Shown here: positions 1 to 6,151 of the stretch, in pieces
Numbering within the stretch: position 1 is the stretch's first letter
Layout of the letters: each line of letters starts with the position of its first letter
Origin: Thermococcus sp.
GTDB taxonomy: Archaea; Methanobacteriota_B; Thermococci; Thermococcales; Thermococcaceae
Direction: 5' to 3'
Assembly: GCA_027062125.1 (NCBI GenBank)
Contig: JAMOTW010000039.1
Location: forward strand, 1 to 10,790
Length of the DNA: 10,790 bases
Position numbers and translations under genes: made by a program
The notes under the pieces: model-generated
What the model was told of the DNA's origin: nothing
Seen by the model: the letters and a program-made list of their open reading frames with translations, nothing else
The model's database searches: none

Positions 1-695
1 CTGAATACTCCGGGATAATCGTTGTTCTCGAAGAGCATGATGGAATCAACGGCTCCCGTAGCTAAAACAACGCGCTTGGCCATGAACTCTATCAGCTGGT
101 CGTTTCTAACGGCCGGAACGAGGAAGTATTCGCCCTTGTCGAACACACCGAGGGCAGTCGTCCTGAGGAAGACGCGGACGTTCTCGGGGAAGTTCGTGAG
201 CCTCTCTATGGCCTCCCTCGGGTTTCCGAAGCCCTCCTGCTCTACACCCTTGAGCCACATGTCGCCGCCGAGCCAGGAGCGCTCCTCGATGAGCGCGACG
301 GTTAGCTTTCCTCCCATCTCCTCGACGGCGCCCAATCCGGCGGGACCTGCACCTATAACAGCCACGTCAACCACGTACCTCAAAACGGGCTTGCTCTCGT
401 CTATCTCAACCTGCTCCTGGAACTCGTCGTAGCGCTGCCTCTCAATCTTCATGCCGTCCTTGACCTTGAGCTTCCTGCCGTTGACGTTCTTGACGCCGTT
501 CACTGTAACCGGGAGCGGGCCGAAGGTGAAAGCTCCCCTGTGCCTCCCCTCGGTGCTTACCGTGAGCCAGTAGACGCCGTTGGCGAGCATCGCAACGGGG
601 AACTTCTCGCCCTCGTAGGCCTCGTAGGGCTTCCCCTCAAAATAAATCGTGACCTTCTTAGAAGGGTCCTTCTCGGTCAGGTCGAGCGGTCTCAT
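1..695 (-). CDS. FAD-dependent dehydrogenase alpha subunit, sarcosine oxidase / dye-linked proline dehydrogenase type (partial, cut by window edge)
   Basis: The first 231 codons are present; the rest lies before base 1. The product is a flavoprotein alpha subunit of the family that includes archaeal dye-linked L-proline dehydrogenase and heterotetrameric sarcosine oxidase, which oxidise N-containing substrates. The sequence shows an N-terminal ferredoxin-like part (about residues 15-85, with LANGVYW and FTFGPLPVTVNG), a dinucleotide-binding VAVIGAGPAG (111-120), an acidic strand end ALIEE (134-138), and KRVVLATGA (207-215), the second nucleotide-fold signature. The start ATG at 693-695 follows a good ribosome site, GAGGTGGGA. 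It lies downstream of a PutP-like proline symporter with its own promoter between, so proline is the most likely substrate. The N-terminal part lacks the cysteines that bind 2Fe-2S in long sarcosine oxidase alpha subunits. The family is firm; the exact substrate is inferred from the neighbour. Confidence 0.85.
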   Translation of the reverse strand, partial: MRPLDLTEKDPSKKVTIYFEGKPYEAYEGEKFPVAMLANGVYWLTVSTEGRHRGAFTFGPLPVTVNGVKNVNGRKLKVKDGMKIERQRYDEFQEQVEIDESKPVLRYVVDVAVIGAGPAGLGAVEEMGGKLTVALIEERSWLGGDMWLKGVEQEGFGNPREAIERLTNFPENVRVFLRTTALGVFDKGEYFLVPAVRNDQLIEFMAKRVVLATGAVDSIMLFENNDYPGVF

Positions 696-730
696 GCTCC
701 CACCTCGAAGATTTTACAATCGGCGCTCTT

Positions 731-753
731 CTTTATACACCGATGTTTATAAA
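731..753 (-). promoter_or_regulatory. Promoter of the dehydrogenase alpha-subunit gene
   Basis: Reading the minus strand, two TATA-like boxes lie ahead of the start at 695: TTTATAAACA (753-744) and GTGTATAAAG (740-731). They put initiation roughly at 710-725, leaving a short leader with the ribosome site. This suggests the dehydrogenase is not only read through from the symporter gene upstream. Which box is used cannot be told from sequence. Confidence 0.55.
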
Positions 754-773
754 TGTTAAGTTGACCAAAAATG

Positions 774-791
774 GTTTAGAACCTTTGGTTC
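774..791. promoter_or_regulatory. Inverted repeat upstream of the dehydrogenase promoter (possible operator)
   Basis: GAACC-TTT-GGTTC at 779-791 is a perfect inverted repeat about 26 bp upstream of the outer TATA box of the dehydrogenase gene. It overlaps GTTTAGAAC (774-782), which fits GTTnnnAAC, the motif known for the Thermococcales redox regulator SurR. Both motifs are short, so chance is a real alternative. Confidence 0.3.
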
Positions 792-833
792 AGTATCTCA
801 AAGACTCAGGATACCCAGCAGAAGACGACCCGG

Positions 834-851
834 GAAAATCAAAAACAAAAG
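834..851 (-). terminator. Poly-T terminator of the symporter transcript
   Basis: Just past the symporter stop, the minus strand reads CTTTTGTTTTTGATTTTC, three T runs. Archaeal RNA polymerase commonly terminates in such U-rich stretches without a hairpin. It separates the symporter unit from the dehydrogenase promoter. Confidence 0.5.
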
Positions 852-861
852 GGGGTGGAAA

Positions 862-2478
862 TCAGGCAAGCCCCCTGGTCAGGACGAACTCGGCGACGTT
901 CTCGACCTGGCTCTTGGCCCTGGTCTCGGTGACGCTCTTCTTGCCGGTCTCAACGGGGACCTTCCTGAATATCTCCTCGTGGAGCTTGACTACGTCCTCG
1001 GGCGGTTTGGTGAGCAGGCTGACGATTATTATGATGAAGAGCGTCACGAAGAAGTTGATGAAGAACACTGGGATGCCGTTGAACCAGCCGCCTATTGTTC
1101 CAAAGAAGCCCGGTGCGTCCGGGTGGAAGGCCCAGCCGTAGATCTTGGCCTCAAGGAGAACCTCGCTTATGAGGCCGTAGGCCATACCGACTATTGCACC
1201 CTCCTTGGTGGTTCTCTTCCACCAGAGGCTCAGCGTGAGTATCGGACCGAATCCGACTGCAAGGCCACCCCACGCAGTTGCGACCATCTGGTAGATGACT
1301 CCCGGCCCGCTGATGGCGAACCAGAGGCCGACTATGGCCACGGCGAAGACGACCAGCCTGGAGATGTTGACCATCTGCTTCTTGCCGACCTCCTTGCCGA
1401 GAACCTTGTGGTAGAAGTCCCTGGCTATGGCCGAGGAAGCCACGAGGAGCTGGGAGTCCGCGGTGCTCATGACGGCCGAGATTATACCGGCTATGACGAA
1501 TCCCGCGAGCCAGCTAGGCATGAGCTCGACCGCCATCGCTGGAATTACCTTCTCGGGGTCGCTGACCTGGAGCATTCCAGCCTGGTACATGGCGAAGCCG
1601 AGGAAGCCCGCGAAGAACGCTCCCCAGAGGACGAGGATTGTCCAGGTGCCGCTGATGAAGATACCCGGTCTTCTGAGCTTCCTTGGGTCTTCAACGCTCA
1701 TGTAGCGGGTGACGATGTGCGGCTGTCCGAGGTAGCCGACTATCCACGAGGCGTATCCGATGGCGAACACGAGCGCCGCTATTCCAGTGGCGCCGCCGAA
1801 GGGGTGGAGCTTGGCGGGGTCTGCTGAGGCTATTATCTCGGTGGCCTTGTCGAGTCCGCCTATCTTCGCAAGGGCCAGGAAGGGAACGATGATCAGTGTC
1901 AGCAGCATGAAGAGGGCCTGCACAACGTCCGTCCAGACGACGGCGAAGAATCCACCGGTGATAACGTAGGCAGTCAGGATTATCACGGTCAGGATTATGC
2001 CAGCGTTGTCGCTTATGCCAAAGCCCTCAGCGAAGGTCTTTCCTCCGGCGGTGAACTGGGCCGCGACGTAGGCGGTCATGAAGATTATGATTATCAGCGC
2101 GCTGAGGACTCTTATCAGCCTGGTGTCGTCCTTGAGTCTGGCCTCCAGGTAGTCCGGGACGGTTATGGCCCTGAATTTGCCTGCGTAGATTCTGAGCCTC
2201 GGACCGATGAGAACGTAGTCAGCGAGGGTACCGAAGAGACAGCCGATTCCAGCCCAGAAGGCTCCCAAACCAGCTTTGAAGGCGCTTCCGGGGTAGCCGA
2301 GCATCAGCCAGCCACTGAAGTCGCTGGCCTTGTCCGAGAGGGTCGCGGCTAAAACGTGAACCTTCCTGCCTCCGACGAAGTACTGGTCCTCGGTCTTGGT
2401 GTACTTGTTGGCCCACCAGCCGATGTAGGCCAGGAGGGCGAGATACACCAGAAAACCAAAGAGTATCCCCGTGTTCAT
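862..2478 (-). CDS. putP: Sodium/proline symporter, PutP-like (SSS family)
   Basis: A 538-residue polytopic membrane protein of the sodium:solute symporter family, expected to bring L-proline into the cell with Na+. About 12-13 hydrophobic segments are visible. PutP landmarks are present: ALLAYIGWWANK in the first helix, ASDFSGWLMLGYPG (51-64), whose D53 and S55 match the Na+-site Asp55 and Ser57 of E. coli PutP, GYLGQPHIVTRYM (248-260), and AVMSTADSQLLVASSAI (335-351), whose S338 and T339 match PutP Ser340 and Thr341. Length is normal for the family (about 500 residues) plus a charged cytoplasmic tail. Its ATG overlaps the stop of a small upstream membrane gene (ATGA), so translation is probably coupled. 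The dehydrogenase next downstream supports a proline uptake and oxidation locus. Substrate choice within the SSS family is inferred from similarity and context. Confidence 0.9.
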   Translation of the reverse strand: MNTGILFGFLVYLALLAYIGWWANKYTKTEDQYFVGGRKVHVLAATLSDKASDFSGWLMLGYPGSAFKAGLGAFWAGIGCLFGTLADYVLIGPRLRIYAGKFRAITVPDYLEARLKDDTRLIRVLSALIIIIFMTAYVAAQFTAGGKTFAEGFGISDNAGIILTVIILTAYVITGGFFAVVWTDVVQALFMLLTLIIVPFLALAKIGGLDKATEIIASADPAKLHPFGGATGIAALVFAIGYASWIVGYLGQPHIVTRYMSVEDPRKLRRPGIFISGTWTILVLWGAFFAGFLGFAMYQAGMLQVSDPEKVIPAMAVELMPSWLAGFVIAGIISAVMSTADSQLLVASSAIARDFYHKVLGKEVGKKQMVNISRLVVFAVAIVGLWFAISGPGVIYQMVATAWGGLAVGFGPILTLSLWWKRTTKEGAIVGMAYGLISEVLLEAKIYGWAFHPDAPGFFGTIGGWFNGIPVFFINFFVTLFIIIIVSLLTKPPEDVVKLHEEIFRKVPVETGKKSVTETRAKSQVENVAEFVLTRGLA

Positions 2479-2654
2479 GCCTTACCCTCCTTTTTCAGTT
2501 CTTCCATAAGGTCTTCGTCGTAGGCGAGAATCTCGTCGTCCACGTAGTACTCCTTGCCTGTTATTCTGTCCCAATAGCCGTATAACAACATTGTCAAAAT
2601 TCCCAAAAAAGTTGGAACCAATAGTGTCGCCCAGGCTTCACCACTCAGCCCCAT
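2475..2654 (-). CDS. Small one-helix membrane protein, symporter small accessory protein type
   Basis: A 59-residue protein starting MGLSGEAWATLLVP, with one hydrophobic helix (about residues 9-26, containing LLVPTFLGILTMLLYGYW) and an acidic, presumably cytoplasmic tail ending EELKKEGKA. Tiny proteins of this kind are known immediately upstream of archaeal SSS symporter genes and are named symporter small accessory proteins; their action is not established. The stop overlaps the symporter start by four bases. An ATG five codons earlier (2669) is also open, but only the ATG at 2654 has a ribosome site (GGGGTGG, about 7 bases away), so the shorter form is preferred. Homology is recalled, not searched. 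Confidence 0.7.
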   Translation of the reverse strand: MGLSGEAWATLLVPTFLGILTMLLYGYWDRITGKEYYVDDEILAYDEDLMEELKKEGKA

Positions 2655-2674
2655 TCTAGACCACCCCATTACAC

Positions 2675-2696
2675 TGATGCCGGTAAAGTGGCATCA
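2675..2696. promoter_or_regulatory. Perfect inverted repeat at the symporter operon start (candidate operator)
   Basis: TGATGCC-N8-GGCATCA: two perfect 7-base arms with spacer GGTAAAGT. It lies directly between the TATA elements and the start codon of the small accessory gene, at or just after the predicted transcription start, where a bound dimer would block RNA polymerase. It could instead be a stem-loop in the leader. The binding protein is not known. Confidence 0.5.
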
Positions 2697-2700
2697 AGAT

Positions 2701-2728
2701 GCTTATATGGTCCTTAACAAATATAAAG
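2701..2728 (-). promoter_or_regulatory. Promoter of the accessory protein-symporter operon
   Basis: The minus strand has two TATA-like elements, CTTTATATTT (2728-2719) and CCATATAAGC (2710-2701), giving predicted starts near 2698 or 2681. Both place the inverted repeat at 2675-2696 on or just after the start site. Confidence 0.5.
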
Positions 2729-2834
2729 ATATTGGTTTTGGATGTTCCAAGCACGTTGCCATTTATCACAAACCTGCAACAAGACTTCCGCAAGGATTAA
2801 TTAGGGAACGGTTGTAGATTGAAGGGGGTCTAAA

Positions 2835-3317
2835 ATGAGGGTCATGGTGATGAGGCCGATATTCAAACCAGAGGAGTCGAACCCGGACTTCGTGCTCTAC
2901 CCTTACCACATCTTCCACCTGAGGCTGTTCTACAAGCGCCTCGGAAAGAGCGACAGGGTCTTCGACTACTTCGCCTACGTTGACCTCTACCGCCTCGGCG
3001 CCGAGAGGGGCGACGGCTTTATTGACCTCTACGAGTGGGACGTCGAGGAGAAGAAGGTCATGAAACCGCTGGTAAACTACGAGGAGGCTGAGAAGAAGGC
3101 CTTCGAGAGCGCCATAATATGGAGCAACTCCCGGGTGGTCTCATGGTGGCTGCCAAGGATAGAGGTCGTCAGACACGAGCGGGCGTACAAGGTCTTCTGG
3201 ATTTACGAGAAGGACAGTGAGAGGCTGATAATGGACAGCCTCGACGGGAAAGAGTACTCCCTCGACGCCATGATTGGGAAGGGCGGGGGGAAGTGCAGGG
3301 GGCCGTGGTGTAGGTAG
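2835..3317 (+). CDS. Conserved-looking hypothetical protein, 160 residues
   Basis: I do not recognise this protein. It is soluble, with no signal peptide or membrane helix, rich in aromatic and charged residues, and looks alpha/beta. The C-terminal half has alternating strands around IEVVRHERAYKVFWIYE (109-125) and then LIMDSLDGKEYSL, faintly like the strand-turn-strand of PepSY-type domains; that is only a resemblance. The very end is odd: GKGGGKCRGPWCR, a glycine-rich tail with a CxxxxC pair (C154, C159) encoded by G runs. The ATG at 2835 follows GGGGG at 2824-2828; ATGs at 2844 and 2850 are alternatives. Codon use is typical of the neighbours. The gene diverges from the symporter operon, and a weak TATA (ATTAATTA, 2796-2803) lies 32 bases ahead. 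Confidence 0.75.
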   Translation: MRVMVMRPIFKPEESNPDFVLYPYHIFHLRLFYKRLGKSDRVFDYFAYVDLYRLGAERGDGFIDLYEWDVEEKKVMKPLVNYEEAEKKAFESAIIWSNSRVVSWWLPRIEVVRHERAYKVFWIYEKDSERLIMDSLDGKEYSLDAMIGKGGGKCRGPWCR

Positions 3318-3326
3318 GCGAAAGAC

Positions 3327-3437
3327 AAGGGGGCTCCACCCCCTTATCTCTCTGTACTCTCAAACCCCCGGAATGGGGCTCCGCCCCACAACCCCATTCT
3401 TCTCTAAAACTCCTGGGGGTAAAGCCCCTCACCCCCA
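3327..3437. repeat. Cluster of three G/C hairpins between convergent genes
   Basis: Three perfect hairpins lie in 111 bases. First, AAGGGGG (3327-3333) pairs with CCCCCTT (3339-3345) over a 5-base loop. Second, TGGGGC (3374-3379) pairs with GCCCCA (3383-3388), or alternatively GAATGGGG (3371-3378) with CCCCATTC (3392-3399). Third, TGGGGGT (3414-3420) pairs with ACCCCCA (3431-3437), or its G run with CCCC at 3425-3428. The second and third share a plan: one G tract facing two C tracts, so two folds compete. The site lies between convergent ends (3317 and 3454) and may end transcription both ways; on the minus strand a CCTTTTTGG run precedes it. A dispersed intergenic repeat is also possible. 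Confidence 0.6.
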
Positions 3438-3453
3438 AAAAGGATTAAGGAAA

Positions 3454-4710
3454 TTAGGCGTTCGTGTACTGTCTGAGCAGGTTGTAAATGTGCTGTGCCG
3501 CGTCAGTGTAAATCGTGTACTTCTTGCCCCTCGCCTTGAATTCAAGGTAGTAGCCACCGAGTATGGCCTTCTTGAGTTCAAGGAAGTTTATCTCATTCAA
3601 TGGAATGTCCTCGTGAACTTCACCAACTCCAGCCGCTCTCAATGCGGCCTTAACGGCAACTGTGGCGACCATACCCCTCAGTCTGTACTTGCCCGTGAGC
3701 TTCAACCGCTTGTTCGTGATGACGAGGGTTCCAACGCGCTCCTGACTCATTGCCCCCATCTTGAAGCGGACTTCACCCCTGTAAAGCTCCTTTTCGGGTT
3801 CTTCCGCCGAAACTGTGACTTTCTCAACTTGAGCCGGAACTTCAACGGGTTTGGCCGCGGCGAAGCGCTCCGCCTGCTCTTCTGTTGCCCTTGCGACCGC
3901 TCCCATTTCAGCCTCGTAAGCCTCGACGACGGCCTTGAGAAGGAAGTAGTGGAACTCGAAGAGGTACTTGAAGAACTTCACGTCGCCGATGACGAACTTA
4001 TCGCGTTCGTCGAGCATTCCTCTGGCCTCGTTTAGTATCTCGCGCATTTTCTCCACGTCGCCGAGGTAGAGGGCGTCGCAGGCGCGGGCGGCGAAGTCGA
4101 GGACTTCATTTATGCTGACTACCTGCCACACCTCTTTATCATCCCAGGCCCACTTTGGAGATGATGCTTCGAACTCAGAAAAATCAATCGCTTTTAGGGC
4201 TATGCCAATAGCATCATGAGCTAGTTTAAATTTTTCTGAGGCTTCTTGAAACTTTCCTTCAGACAATGCAAGCAATCCGGAGTATAATAAGTCCTTAACG
4301 TACTCTATTGGCGTTGAGTTTTGCAGTTTTTTGTATTCATTTACACATTCGTTGTAGCTTAGAGAGTGTTTTTTCAACTTATTATTAGCTAACTCTTTGA
4401 AGTTGTCTTTAAGCTCGAGATATTGGATGGCTTTGTCTTCTACACTTTTGGCTTCTTTTTCACAGTGTTGTCCCTTGTAATAATAGAAACCCAGTAGGGT
4501 AACAATTCCTGCGCCTATTCCTAACCATGCCCCTACTGAAGATCCTACTAAAAGCCCAACTACAGTAAAACTCATAATCCAGAAGAACCAAGCAATCATA
4601 AGTTGTCCGCTGTCATGCCACCATTCCTCTTTTATGGCCCCTATAAGGCCACTGCAGTTTTTGTATCTCCAGTGTTTTAGGTAATAATCTCCCAGTCTCT
4701 CTCTCCTCAA
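3454..4710 (-). CDS. Membrane-anchored protein with PH/GRAM-like C-terminal domain, main part of a frameshifted gene
   Basis: This frame holds most of a protein of unknown function. In order: two adjacent hydrophobic helices (about residues 36-78, with IAWFFWIMSFTVVGLL and WLGIGAGIVTLLGF), a long helical, TPR-like region (about 85-290, e.g. GLLALSEGKFQEASEKFKLA), a low-complexity linker, and a C-terminal domain from about 308 containing YRGEVRFKMGAMSQ and GTLVITNKRLKLTGKYRL, the pattern of bacterial PH/GRAM domains. The only near-N-terminal start in this frame is TTG at 4710, with no ribosome site. The true start is almost certainly TTG 4831 in another frame, linked through a GA repeat at 4696-4705. 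Adding one GA unit gives one 459-residue protein. The stretch about 4200-4680 is AT-rich (about 39% GC by hand count) against 52-58% on both sides. It may be broken, phase-variable, or a sequencing slip. Confidence 0.65.
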   Translation of the reverse strand: MRRERLGDYYLKHWRYKNCSGLIGAIKEEWWHDSGQLMIAWFFWIMSFTVVGLLVGSSVGAWLGIGAGIVTLLGFYYYKGQHCEKEAKSVEDKAIQYLELKDNFKELANNKLKKHSLSYNECVNEYKKLQNSTPIEYVKDLLYSGLLALSEGKFQEASEKFKLAHDAIGIALKAIDFSEFEASSPKWAWDDKEVWQVVSINEVLDFAARACDALYLGDVEKMREILNEARGMLDERDKFVIGDVKFFKYLFEFHYFLLKAVVEAYEAEMGAVARATEEQAERFAAAKPVEVPAQVEKVTVSAEEPEKELYRGEVRFKMGAMSQERVGTLVITNKRLKLTGKYRLRGMVATVAVKAALRAAGVGEVHEDIPLNEINFLELKKAILGGYYLEFKARGKKYTIYTDAAQHIYNLLRQYTNA

Positions 4711-4831
4711 TCAGCGGTTTGATGGCTTCCGCGCACTTCAGGATTTTCTCTACGTCCACAGGGTTCTTTACCCGCTCCAGCTCGGCCTTCATCTTCTCAA
4801 GAAGAGCGTCAAGGTTTACGTTGGCCTGCAA
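4698..4831 (-). pseudogene. 5' portion of the frameshifted membrane/PH-like gene
   Basis: A TTG start at 4829-4831 has a strong ribosome site (GGGTGGTG, 5 bases away) and a promoter at 4860-4878. It encodes MQANVNLDALLEKMKAELE and onward through PLIEERE, a short helical N-terminus. Beyond the GA repeat this frame runs on as nonsense (TGRLLPK...) to a stop at 4613-4615, overlapping the main frame by about 100 bases. The two pieces together have the expected signals of one gene: promoter, ribosome site and start here, protein body in the other frame. Confidence 0.65.
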
Positions 4832-4859
4832 CGTGACACCACCCGAAGAAGTAGAGCGT

Positions 4860-4878
4860 GAAGATATTTAGGGGTTTC
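4860..4878 (-). promoter_or_regulatory. Promoter of the frameshifted membrane-protein gene
   Basis: The minus strand reads GAAACCCCTAAATATCTTC, an archaeal BRE plus TATA box. The predicted start lies near 4840, right by the ribosome site for TTG 4831. Nearly the same sequence precedes the UPF0175 and MNT genes (6353-6369 and 7088-7105). Confidence 0.6.
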
Positions 4879-5002
4879 GTCTCGTTTTTCAAGAATTGCA
4901 TGTTGCTTTATGTTCATTGTTACCCAGATTTTCTGGACATGGAAAAGCCCGCTATATTCGGCTTTCCTATCACATTTATCTCGCTTTTAAAGCTTCCAAA
5001 AC

Positions 5003-5012
5003 GCTTAAATAC
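5003..5012 (+). promoter_or_regulatory. Promoter of the AAA+ ATPase gene
   Basis: GCTTAAATAC preceded by CCAAAAC is a BRE/TATA-like element 36-45 bases ahead of the ATG at 5048. The rest of the roughly 200-base gap (4832-5035) is AT-rich and shows no other gene I can support. Confidence 0.5.
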
Positions 5013-5047
5013 GGGATTTTTTAATCTTAAAAAATGTGGTGGATAGC

Positions 5048-6151
5048 ATGGAGCCCTTTCCGGAGACCCCAATAATCAGAGTTGACGAACTGTACGGTAG
5101 AGAAAAGGAAGTTTCCCGGTTGCGTCAGCTTGTCATCGAAAAGAGACGCTGGGTTGCACTCATAGGACCGAGGGCCGTAGGGAAGACCAGCCTTGCGAGG
5201 GCATTCGCTTCTTATTACTCCTCTGAAACTGGCAAGCCGGTGGTCTATTCAAACTTCGCCGGCATTCACAACTTTACAGAATTCGTTGAGAGGTTCGGGC
5301 TTGATGTTGCGAACCTCGTTCACGAGGACAAACTCAGGCTCAAAAGAATATCCATGGGCGTAAAGTTCTTCGAGGCAGTTTTGGAGAAAGAAGACGGGGT
5401 TTCCATCGCCCCCAAGAATCCCGGGGCCGTCTTTGATGAGGTCATGAAGGCCCTGCCCGAGGGCGCTCTGCTCGTATGGGATGAAGTTCAGGACATCCGG
5501 ACGGAAAGGAACAAGCTCCTCGCGGCGCTTTGGAGGCTTCACAACGTTCTCGCAGATAGAAGGCCCACGATAATCTTTACGGGCTCCGCCATGGGCCTCT
5601 TTAAGAAACTCCTGAGCCCGGAATACGATGACTACCTCTATGGACGCGCCCCGGTTAGGGTTGACATCGAGCCGTGGGACGTTCAAACCGGGGTTGAGTT
5701 TTTAAAAAGCGGCCTGCTCGCGGCGGGAAACGTGGATTTCTCCCTCGAAGAGCTTCAGGAAGCGTCTGCCGAACTCGGCGGTTTCCCGGGTTACCTCTCA
5801 TCTTATGGCAGGGGAAGGATTGACGGCCTTACCCACAGGAGAGCCCTTAGAAGTGCCCGCGAGGAAGCCGTTAAAAGGGCCATGAGCGAACTCAGGAGTT
5901 TTGTCAATTTGCGTCCGCAGAGGAAGTATCAGAGGAAAGTGATAGCGCTCTTAAATGCCATGGGTGAGGGCGTTTCCAGGCCCTCGTCCCTTGCAAGGCT
6001 CTCCGGACTGACCGAGGTCAGCGTCGTTAACACGCTTGAGACCCTTCTTGACATGGGGATAGTCGAAAAACAGTCCAAGAGCAAGGTGGTGAGCATTTAC
6101 CTGTTTAAATACAAGTTTTACCAAGAGGCCGCCTTAAGGATTAAATCATGA
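5048..6151 (+). CDS. Archaeal AAA+/STAND-type ATPase with winged-helix C-terminus
   Basis: A 367-residue ATPase of the archaeal ATPase_2 group (Pfam PF01637 type). Visible are LYGREKEVSRL (15-25), the usual entry of this family, Walker A GPRAVGKTS (40-48), Walker B LLVWDEVQD (141-149), sensor strand TIIFTGSAMGLFKKLL (174-189), and YGRAPVRVDIEPW (198-210). The C-terminus (about 290-367) is a winged helix with LSGLTEVSVVNTLETLLDMGIVEK. These proteins are abundant and fast-evolving in Thermococcales; most have no assigned role, and some sit near mobile or toxin-antitoxin genes. The ATG at 5048 is chosen because GGTGG (5038-5042) lies five bases ahead; GTG at 5036 is possible but has no ribosome site. 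The last 11 bases overlap the end of the convergent UPF0175-like gene. A cytoplasmic location is inferred. Confidence 0.85.
   Translation: MEPFPETPIIRVDELYGREKEVSRLRQLVIEKRRWVALIGPRAVGKTSLARAFASYYSSETGKPVVYSNFAGIHNFTEFVERFGLDVANLVHEDKLRLKRISMGVKFFEAVLEKEDGVSIAPKNPGAVFDEVMKALPEGALLVWDEVQDIRTERNKLLAALWRLHNVLADRRPTIIFTGSAMGLFKKLLSPEYDDYLYGRAPVRVDIEPWDVQTGVEFLKSGLLAAGNVDFSLEELQEASAELGGFPGYLSSYGRGRIDGLTHRRALRSAREEAVKRAMSELRSFVNLRPQRKYQRKVIALLNAMGEGVSRPSSLARLSGLTEVSVVNTLETLLDMGIVEKQSKSKVVSIYLFKYKFYQEAALRIKS

Noticed and set aside
979..1827. Long plus-strand open frame opposite the symporter
   Set aside because: It is the mirror of a strongly conserved PutP frame, rich in Asp, Glu, Gly and Arg from reversed GC-rich codons, and has no ribosome site or recognisable domain.
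3327..3437. CRISPR array or transposon end
   Set aside because: The hairpins differ in arm and spacing, there are no equal direct repeats with spacers, and no transposase or target duplication is visible.
3274..4035. Plus-strand open frame spanning the hairpin cluster and the 3' part of the membrane gene
   Set aside because: Its first third translates simple hairpin sequence and the rest is antisense to a real gene; no start signals.
4858..5046. 62-codon open frame in the AT-rich gap before the ATPase
   Set aside because: No ribosome site, Phe-, Leu- and Lys-rich content typical of AT-rich spacer, and it contains promoters for both flanking genes.
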